A stretch of DNA of 18,125 nt from Mucilaginibacter sp. Its GTDB lineage: Bacteria > Bacteroidota > Bacteroidia > Sphingobacteriales > Sphingobacteriaceae. A model generated the notes under the pieces. That model had not been told where the DNA came from, searched no databases, and saw only the letters and a program-made list of their open reading frames with translations. Shown here piece by piece: positions 12,071 through 18,125 of this stretch; position 1 is the stretch's first letter, and every line of letters begins with the position of its first letter. The position numbers were made by a program, and so were the translations under genes. The stretch lies in the NCBI GenBank assembly GCA_014376655.1, contig JACMRC010000376.1:1-18125 (forward strand). Direction: 5' to 3'.

Positions 12071-14980
12071 TCACGTTCCGTATTCCGGCGTTGTTACTTC
12101 GCTTTCTTCAAACTCGTAATCAGTTAACGGCGGGCATGAGCATATCAGCGTACGGTCGCCGTAGGTATCATTAACCCGACCTACTGATGGCCAGAATTTA
12201 TAAGCTGCTACATATGGCAGCGGGAAGGCTGCTTTTTGGCGGCTGTAGGAATGATCCCACTCGTTGCCGGTAATAACGCTAACGGTATGCGGCGCATTTT
12301 TAAGCGGGTTATCTGTTTTGTCTGACGCGCCTGCTTCCACAGCAGCTATCTCTTTACGAATAGCTATCATGGCATCGCAGAAACGATCTAACTCATGTTT
12401 AGGCTCTGACTCCGTAGGCTCTATCATTACCGTACCCGCAACCGGGAACGATACAGTTGGCGCATGGAAACCATAATCCATTAAACGTTTAGCTATATCA
12501 ACAACTTCGATACCTGCTGCTTTAAACGAGCGGCAATCCAGTATCATCTCGTGTGCGCAATGGCCATGCGAGCCGGTGTATAATACCGGGTAATGGCTCT
12601 CTAACCTTGTTTTAATATAGTTGGCGTTGAGTATGGCGTATTTGGTAGCGTTGGTTAACCCGTCGCCGCCCATCATAGCTATATAAGCGTGTGATATGAT
12701 CAGGATTGATGCCGAGCCCCAAGGAGCTGCTGACACCGCGTGGATAGCTTTGCCATTATCAACATCAACCACAGCGTGTCCCGGTAAGTAAGGAACAAGA
12801 TGCTTAGCTACACCGATAGGGCCCATGCCGGGGCCACCACCGCCATGCGGGATACAGAAGGTTTTATGTAAGTTTAAGTGGCAAACGTCGGCACCAATAT
12901 TAGCCGGACTGGTCAATCCAACCTGCGCGTTCATGTTTGCACCATCCATATAAACCTGGCCGCCATTTTTATGAATGATCTGGCAGATATCAATAATAGA
13001 TTCTTCAAACACACCGTGAGTTGAAGGATAAGTTATCATTAAGCAAGACAGATCGCCTTTATGCTCTTCGGCTTTAGCTTTCATGTCGGCAACGTCAATG
13101 TTTCCGTTATCGTCGCATTTAACAATTACTATTTTCATGCCGGCCATTGCTGCCGATGCAGGGTTAGTTCCGTGTGCAGACGAAGGGATTAACACCACAT
13201 TACGGTGCGCGTCGCCACGATCAATATGATAAGCACGGATAACCATCAAGCCAGCATACTCACCTTGTGCGCCTGCGTTTGGTTGCAAGCTCATGGCTGC
13301 AAAGCCGGTGATCTCGCTTAACCAGCGATTCAGCTCGTCAAATAACTGCATATAACCACCAACCTGGTCGGCCGGTGCAAACGGGTGCATGCGGCTAAAC
13401 TCGGCCCAGGTAACGGGTACCATCTCGGTAGTCGCGTTTAGTTTCATGGTACATGAACCTAAGGCTATCATGGAGTGGCAAAGCGAAAGATCTTTAGTCT
13501 CTAACGATTTGATATAACGCAACATTTCATGCTCTGAATGGTGCGAGTTAAAAATGCCATGTGTTAAGTAAGCAGATGTACGTTGCAGATCGGCAGGGAT
13601 AACCGTAGTTAAGTTAGCCTGTAACCCGTCAAAATCAACAGCAGCAATAGTTTTGCCTTTTACTTTGGCAAACAGGCGCACTAAGGTTTTAATATCATCC
13701 GGCGATGTAGTCTCATCAATAGAAATAGTAACTTCTGATCCATTATAATTTAAGTTAACCTCGTTATTTAAAGCTTCCGAATGGACTGGGCCAACCAAAT
13801 CGTCAAGATCAAACTTAACGGTATCAAAATAAGCTTCATTTAATTGTTTAAAGCCTAATGCTTCCAGGCTCTGGCTTAAAAGTATAGCTAAACCATGTAC
13901 ACGTTCGGCAATCAGTTTAACACCTTTTGGTCCGTGATACACAGCATACATACCGGCCATAATAGCCAATAATGCCTGCGCGGTACAAATGTTTGAGGTT
14001 GCTTTATCCCTGCGGATGTGTTGCTCGCGGGTTTGCAGTGCCATACGTAAAGCGTAGTTGCCTGCGCTATCAATAGTAACACCTATGATACGGCCCGGTA
14101 TAGACCGTTTGTATTCGTCTTTAGTAGCAAAAAAAGCAGCGTGAGGTCCACCGAAGCCCATTGGTACACCAAAGCGCTGGGTAGTACCCACCACAATATC
14201 AGCACCCCATTCGCCCGGAGGGGTTAGGAGTACTAAACTCATAAGGTCGGCAACAACGGTTAGCTTAATGCCTTTTTCGTGGCCCTTTGCGGCAAAGTCG
14301 ACATAGTTATAAACCGCGCCTTGTCCGGCAGGATATTGCACTATGGCACCAAACATATCGTCGGTTAACTCAACAGTGCTGTGGTCGCCTATTTGCAGGG
14401 TAATGCCATAAGGCTCGGCCCTGGTTTTTAAAATATCTATAGTTTGCGGAAAAACTTCTTCTGATACAAAGAAAGTTTTAGCAGCGTCATTTTTACGCAG
14501 GCTATATTGCATAAACATGGCTTCGCCGGCGGCAGTACCCTCATCTAATAAAGATGCGTTTGCAATTTCCATCCCGGTTAAATCAATAACCATTGTCTGG
14601 AAATTTAATAACGCCTGTAAACGGCCCTGGGCAATCTCTGCCTGGTACGGTGTATACTGGGTATACCATCCGGGATTCTCCAAAATGATACGCTGGATAA
14701 CACCCGGTACAATAACATCATAATAACCCTGGCCAATATAGCTGCGGTATACTTTGTTTTTTGATGCCGTTTGTTTAAGGTCTTTAAGGTAAGTAAACTC
14801 GCTTTTTGCAGCAGGCAGGTTAAGCGGATTTTTTAAGCGGATTTTGGCAGGTACCGTTTGTGCTATCAACTCATCAAGCGTTTCAACGCCTGTAGCTTTA
14901 AGCATTTCTGCGGTGTCTGCGGCATTGGGTGCAATGTGCCTTCCCTCAAATTTTTCCTCGTAAGCGGTGTTTAATTTCAT
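12071..14980 (-). CDS. gcvP: Glycine dehydrogenase (decarboxylating), P-protein
   Basis: PLP-dependent subunit of the glycine cleavage system; decarboxylates glycine and passes the aminomethyl group to lipoyl H-protein. At 969 aa it is the full-length single-chain form, with an N-terminal catalytically inactive half and a C-terminal PLP half. Family segments include MKLNTAYEEKFEGRHIAPN at the start, ALGSCTMKLN (about 505-515), ANMNAQVGL and the PLP site HLNLHKTFCIPHGGGGPG with Lys706. No frame disruption. gcvT and gcvH are not in the window, so they lie elsewhere. The upstream pdxJ gene makes the PLP precursor used by this enzyme, but a weak terminator and 161 nt lie between them. Confidence 0.97.
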   Translation of the reverse strand: MKLNTAYEEKFEGRHIAPNAADTAEMLKATGVETLDELIAQTVPAKIRLKNPLNLPAAKSEFTYLKDLKQTASKNKVYRSYIGQGYYDVIVPGVIQRIILENPGWYTQYTPYQAEIAQGRLQALLNFQTMVIDLTGMEIANASLLDEGTAAGEAMFMQYSLRKNDAAKTFFVSEEVFPQTIDILKTRAEPYGITLQIGDHSTVELTDDMFGAIVQYPAGQGAVYNYVDFAAKGHEKGIKLTVVADLMSLVLLTPPGEWGADIVVGTTQRFGVPMGFGGPHAAFFATKDEYKRSIPGRIIGVTIDSAGNYALRMALQTREQHIRRDKATSNICTAQALLAIMAGMYAVYHGPKGVKLIAERVHGLAILLSQSLEALGFKQLNEAYFDTVKFDLDDLVGPVHSEALNNEVNLNYNGSEVTISIDETTSPDDIKTLVRLFAKVKGKTIAAVDFDGLQANLTTVIPADLQRTSAYLTHGIFNSHHSEHEMLRYIKSLETKDLSLCHSMIALGSCTMKLNATTEMVPVTWAEFSRMHPFAPADQVGGYMQLFDELNRWLSEITGFAAMSLQPNAGAQGEYAGLMVIRAYHIDRGDAHRNVVLIPSSAHGTNPASAAMAGMKIVIVKCDDNGNIDVADMKAKAEEHKGDLSCLMITYPSTHGVFEESIIDICQIIHKNGGQVYMDGANMNAQVGLTSPANIGADVCHLNLHKTFCIPHGGGGPGMGPIGVAKHLVPYLPGHAVVDVDNGKAIHAVSAAPWGSASILIISHAYIAMMGGDGLTNATKYAILNANYIKTRLESHYPVLYTGSHGHCAHEMILDCRSFKAAGIEVVDIAKRLMDYGFHAPTVSFPVAGTVMIEPTESEPKHELDRFCDAMIAIRKEIAAVEAGASDKTDNPLKNAPHTVSVITGNEWDHSYSRQKAAFPLPYVAAYKFWPSVGRVNDTYGDRTLICSCPPLTDYEFEESEVTTPEYGT

Positions 14981-15141
14981 GAAATAAGTATCAGTTATTT
15001 GAAGCCGTAAAGGTACAATTTTAGCTGCTGACTATCAATTGATAATGTCAATCGTCAACATAAAATTACAGGGGAAATTTTATTTGTTTAAGTGGGTAAA
15101 AGGCAGAATAATATCAGCCTTTTTAAGCGGTTTAAACTATA
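14981..15141. other. Intergenic region between pdxJ and gcvP
   Basis: 161 nt. A perfect 12-nt palindrome TATCAATTGATA (15033-15044) and a near -7 box on the minus strand (TAAAATTG, 15016-15023) are present; a glycine riboswitch fold was looked for and not seen. Confidence 0.4.
15094..15123 (-). terminator. Possible weak terminator of pdxJ
   Basis: A 7-bp stem (15098-15104 with 15117-15123, AAAAGGC / GCCTTTT) with a 12-nt loop; on the minus strand the T residues belong to the stem and only run four long. Confidence 0.4.
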
Positions 15142-15858
15142 TTAAACTAACTGGCGCAAGTATATTTGGATAGTGTTCTCCAACCCATAATATAAGGCAT
15201 CGGTTATCAGCGCGTGGCCTATGCTCACCTCGTCTAACGCCGGAATGTTTTCGGCAAAATATTTAAGGTTATGCAGATCAAGATCATGGCCTGCGTTAAT
15301 ACCTAAACCAACTTTATGCCCTGCTTCTGCCGCTTTAATATATGGCGCAATTGCCACAGCTTTATCCTGGTGATATAGGCGTGCGTAAGCTTCGGTATAT
15401 AACTCAATTCTGTCGGTGCCGGTTGTGACTGCGGCCTCTACCATTTCAACTATCGGGTCAACAAAAATAGAAACGCGGATACCCGCATTTTTAAATACAC
15501 CGATAATCTCTTTTAAATAAGCCTGGTTTTTTATTGTATCCCAACCATGGTTTGAGGTGATCTGGCCTAATACATCTGGCACTAAAGTAACCTGCTCGGG
15601 TTTGTTGGCTAATACAAGCTCTATAAATTTCTGCTCCTCACAATTACCTTCAATATTAAACTCGGTAGTTACTATTTTTTTAAGATCGAAAACATCGTTG
15701 TAGCGGATATGCCTTTCGTCGGGACGGGGATGTACAGTTATACCCTGCGCGCCAAAGCGTTCGCAATCTTTGGCAACTTGTACCAAATTTGGGTTGTTAC
15801 CACCGCGCGAGTTACGTAAAGTTGCAATTTTATTGATGTTGACAGATAATCGGGTCAT
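15142..15858 (-). CDS. pdxJ: Pyridoxine 5'-phosphate synthase
   Basis: Condenses 1-deoxy-D-xylulose 5-phosphate with 3-amino-2-oxopropyl phosphate to form pyridoxine 5'-phosphate in the DXP-dependent vitamin B6 pathway. TIM barrel of 238 aa, normal length. Key segments: SVNINKIATLRNSRGG (5-20), ITVHPRPDERHIR (40-52; His43, Arg45, His50), FNIEGNC with Glu70, NAGHDL (188-193; His191) and SIGHALI (212-218). Position 9 is Asn where the E. coli enzyme has Asp, which to my knowledge is usual in this phylum. Divergent from the receptor gene. Confidence 0.95.
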   Translation of the reverse strand: MTRLSVNINKIATLRNSRGGNNPNLVQVAKDCERFGAQGITVHPRPDERHIRYNDVFDLKKIVTTEFNIEGNCEEQKFIELVLANKPEQVTLVPDVLGQITSNHGWDTIKNQAYLKEIIGVFKNAGIRVSIFVDPIVEMVEAAVTTGTDRIELYTEAYARLYHQDKAVAIAPYIKAAEAGHKVGLGINAGHDLDLHNLKYFAENIPALDEVSIGHALITDALYYGLENTIQIYLRQLV

Positions 15859-15877
15859 GGTATAATGTCTTAAAGCG

Positions 15878-15911
15878 CAAATATCATTATTACTTAGTTA
15901 ATAGTGCCAAA
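15878..15911 (-). promoter_or_regulatory. Possible promoter of pdxJ
   Basis: On the minus strand TTTG (plus 15908-15911), 22 nt, then GATATTTG (plus 15878-15885), one mismatch from TAnnTTTG; 20 nt before the pdxJ ATG. Confidence 0.4.
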
Positions 15912-16142
15912 CAATTTTACGGTTATTTAGTTGCAAGGCAGCGTAAGCTGATGAATAACTGCTTGTGCTATTAGTAGTTATATTATATCGGGATGTTGTT
16001 ATGGAATGTAACAATCATAGTAATTGGCATTAATAATGTAACAATAGTATTATGGATAATTATTAAACGTAATATAAATTGAACCTTTGCGTCTAAATAC
16101 TTTTTGTATTAAATATTATTAATATCAACGTATTAAATTTTT
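15912..16142. other. AT-rich divergent intergenic region with an 11-nt direct repeat
   Basis: The pdxJ-receptor spacer is very AT rich. AATGTAACAAT occurs at 16005-16015 and again at 16035-16045, 30 bp apart, i.e. close to three helical turns. It may be a regulator site for the receptor gene. No full -33/-7 pair was found for the receptor. Confidence 0.4.
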
Positions 16143-18125
16143 ATGAAATATATATATATAACCTTAATCTTAACACTTTTATTTGTTGGTAAATCTAACG
16201 CACAAACGGGCCGCGGCGTAAGCGGGCAGCTGATAGATTCGACAAAACAATCGCTTCCGGGCAGTACTTTAAAATTAAAAACGGACCTTGGCGACAGCAC
16301 CACACTTGCTACCGATATTGACGGAAAGTTTAGCTTTTCTAACATAAAAGGCTCAAAAATCACGCTTTATATATCGTCTTTTGGTTTCCAGGCTATTATA
16401 AAACATTATACTTTTTCGCCTACCGATAACGCTGCATTTGTTATCCCGCCTATAACGTTAAAGGGCGAAAGCAGGCTGCTGAAAGAAGTTGTTATTGTTG
16501 GCGTAAATCCGGTAAAATTTAAAGAAGATACCATCGATTATAAAATTGCAGCTTATCCCGTACGCGAAAACGCGCCGGTTGAAGACGTATTGAAAAAGAT
16601 GCCTGGGGTTGAAGTGGACAATAACGGTAACGTTACTGCACAAGGGAAAGCCATCACTAAAATACGTATCAACGGCAAGGACTTTATGGGGGGCGATGTG
16701 CAATCGGCCACAAAAAATATCCCTGCCGATATATTAGAAAGCGTACAGGTAATTGATGATTACGGCGACCAGGCCAACCTGACAGGTGTTAGAACCGGCG
16801 AGCCAAACAAGATCTTAAACTTTACCATCCGTAACGATAAGAACTACGGCTACTCTTTACAAGCAAATGCCGGTGCCGGTAAGGATGCTTTACCCGCAGC
16901 GCCGGGCATTACCAATGAAAACCGTTACATAGGCTCTGTAAACTTTTTTAATTTTAAAGGCAACAGGCAGGTAACTGTTTTAGGTAATATTAATAACATC
17001 AATAGTAACACCTTTAACTTTGGTGGCGGCGGCGGCGGTAACAACGGCGGCGGTGGTAATGGTGGCCAACGTGGTGGTGGCGCACAGCGTGGCGGTAACA
17101 ACGGTTTAGCCAGTGTTAAAGATGGTATAACCAATGCCCGTGCAATTGGTACAAACTACCGCGACCAATGGGGTAAAAACATATCTGTTTATGGCAGCTA
17201 TAGTTTTTCTGATAATTCTACCTATACTGCAAGCAACACAAACCGTAGAAACAGTGGTGCCGGTAGTACCAACACTAACCAAACAAATGCAAATGATAAC
17301 CCGATAAACCACAGGTTTAATTTCAATTTTGAGTATAAGCCGGATACCATTAATTACTTAAAAATATCGCCTTCGTTTAGTTATGCAAGTACTAACTCTA
17401 CATCAATAGAGAATATAACTTACCAGCAAAATGGTACAACAACCCAAGCTTATACAACAAATATCCGCAGCAACTCAACCGCGCCAAGTTTTGGTGGTAA
17501 CTTATTGTTCAATCACAGGTTTGAAAAACGAGGGCGTAACTTTAGCTTGTTCTTTAATATAAATACATCCGATTCTAAATCGGCCAGCAACCCTATTGTT
17601 AACTACACAATTGGTTCGCCTAACGTACCGTTGAACCAGATCATCAACACCAGGAACCATACTACAACGGTTGGCGGTAACCTATCATATTTAGAGCCTA
17701 TTGGTAAAATATCTTACTTAGAGTTAAATTATAATTACAACCATTCTTATACATCTAATGATAAAGAAACAGATACCTTATCATTAGCTAATACACTTAA
17801 CAACTATCAACGTTTAAGTAACAACTACAACTATACATTTGTAACCAACCGCGTAGGCTTAAACTACCGTGTTATTGATGTTAAGTATAACTATACAGTA
17901 GGTTTAGGTATCCAGCCTTCGGTTTTAGATGGACGCTCTATAACCAATAATATTACTACGCACGTAAGCCAGCTTAATTATGTGCCTTCGGCCCGTTTCA
18001 TTTATAATTTTTCAAGGAACGAATCATTAAGCTTTAATTACAACGGATCAAGCACCCAGCCGTCATTTAACCAGTTACAGCCGGTTGTTGATCTTTCAAG
18101 CGCGTCATACCCGGTACAAGGTAAC
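16143..18125 (+). CDS. Outer-membrane beta-barrel receptor (TonB-dependent-like), 3' end missing
   Basis: The 661 visible codons start with a signal peptide (MKYIYITLILTLLFVGKSNA, cleavage before Gln21), then a carboxypeptidase-regulatory-like domain (about 24-108, GVSGQLIDSTKQSLPG... DIDGKFSFSNI), a plug-like region (about 113-235: EVVIVGVNPVKFKEDTIDY, DVLKKMPGVEVDNNGNV, ITKIRINGKDF, IPADILESVQVIDDYGDQA) and barrel strands onward, as in the OMP_b-brl_3 group of Bacteroidota receptors. A Gly/Asn-rich insert lies at about 294-321. No SusD partner is in view, so the ligand (iron chelate, peptide, glycan) cannot be assigned. The remaining barrel lies outside the window. Confidence 0.9.
   Translation, partial: MKYIYITLILTLLFVGKSNAQTGRGVSGQLIDSTKQSLPGSTLKLKTDLGDSTTLATDIDGKFSFSNIKGSKITLYISSFGFQAIIKHYTFSPTDNAAFVIPPITLKGESRLLKEVVIVGVNPVKFKEDTIDYKIAAYPVRENAPVEDVLKKMPGVEVDNNGNVTAQGKAITKIRINGKDFMGGDVQSATKNIPADILESVQVIDDYGDQANLTGVRTGEPNKILNFTIRNDKNYGYSLQANAGAGKDALPAAPGITNENRYIGSVNFFNFKGNRQVTVLGNINNINSNTFNFGGGGGGNNGGGGNGGQRGGGAQRGGNNGLASVKDGITNARAIGTNYRDQWGKNISVYGSYSFSDNSTYTASNTNRRNSGAGSTNTNQTNANDNPINHRFNFNFEYKPDTINYLKISPSFSYASTNSTSIENITYQQNGTTTQAYTTNIRSNSTAPSFGGNLLFNHRFEKRGRNFSLFFNINTSDSKSASNPIVNYTIGSPNVPLNQIINTRNHTTTVGGNLSYLEPIGKISYLELNYNYNHSYTSNDKETDTLSLANTLNNYQRLSNNYNYTFVTNRVGLNYRVIDVKYNYTVGLGIQPSVLDGRSITNNITTHVSQLNYVPSARFIYNFSRNESLSFNYNGSSTQPSFNQLQPVVDLSSASYPVQGN
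17022..17105 (+). repeat. Low-complexity Gly/Asn-coding tract
   Basis: GGN-rich DNA coding about 28 residues of Gly with Asn, Gln and Arg (residues 294-321) just after NSNTFNF in the receptor; a likely flexible loop between early barrel strands. Confidence 0.8.

Noticed and set aside
14981..15141. Glycine riboswitch upstream of gcvP
   Set aside because: No tandem aptamer-like conserved blocks were seen and the leader is short; only a palindrome and a weak -7 box are present.
15142..15858. Asn in place of Asp9 in PdxJ as a damaged active site
   Set aside because: The rest of the site is intact and Asn here is, as far as I know, usual in Bacteroidota enzymes.
16925..17134. Minus-strand proline-rich ORF
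   Set aside because: It is the complement of the Gly-coding tract of the receptor gene; poly-Pro arises from GGN codons.

Overview
The window looks like chromosomal DNA from a Bacteroidota member of the family Sphingobacteriaceae, close to Mucilaginibacter or Pedobacter. This rests on AT-rich housekeeping genes without strong Shine-Dalgarno sites, several matches to the Bacteroidota promoter pattern (TTG, a gap of about 20, TAnnTTTG), paired FKBP exported proteins, and a SusC-like/OMP_b-brl_3 outer-membrane receptor. The placement is inferred from protein and motif character, not from a database search.

Left part (1-4581): the lumazine synthase gene ribH (cut by the window edge) follows a membrane-anchored TPR protein gene on the minus strand, with an AT-rich hairpin between them. 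Divergent from these is recF, overlapping a DUF721 (DciA-like) gene by 8 nt. A small two-helix membrane protein gene converges on it. Then come ndk with a clear terminator and, divergently, an NrnA-type DHH phosphoesterase gene.

Middle (4588-8474): two tandem FKBP-type prolyl isomerase genes (one lipoprotein, one secreted), each followed by a strong intrinsic terminator, then tatD and ansA (type I asparaginase).

Accessory stretch (8489-12065): between the convergent ansA and AraC-family genes lies a compact 419-bp unit. It is a 100-aa GIY-YIG nuclease gene bracketed by near-identical 41-46 nt REP-like inverted repeats, and is the best candidate in the window for a mobile or self-propagating system. 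It is followed on the minus strand by an AraC regulator, an array of 22-bp-phased 13-mers, an SDR oxidoreductase, a PIN-domain toxin/antitoxin pair with its own promoter, and an antibiotic-biosynthesis-monooxygenase-like protein.

Right part (12071-18125): gcvP (glycine decarboxylase P-protein, full length, PLP lysine present) and pdxJ (last step of PLP precursor synthesis) on the minus strand. Divergent from them is a large outer-membrane receptor gene with a Gly/Asn-rich insert, cut by the window end. No rRNA, tRNA or CRISPR array was seen.
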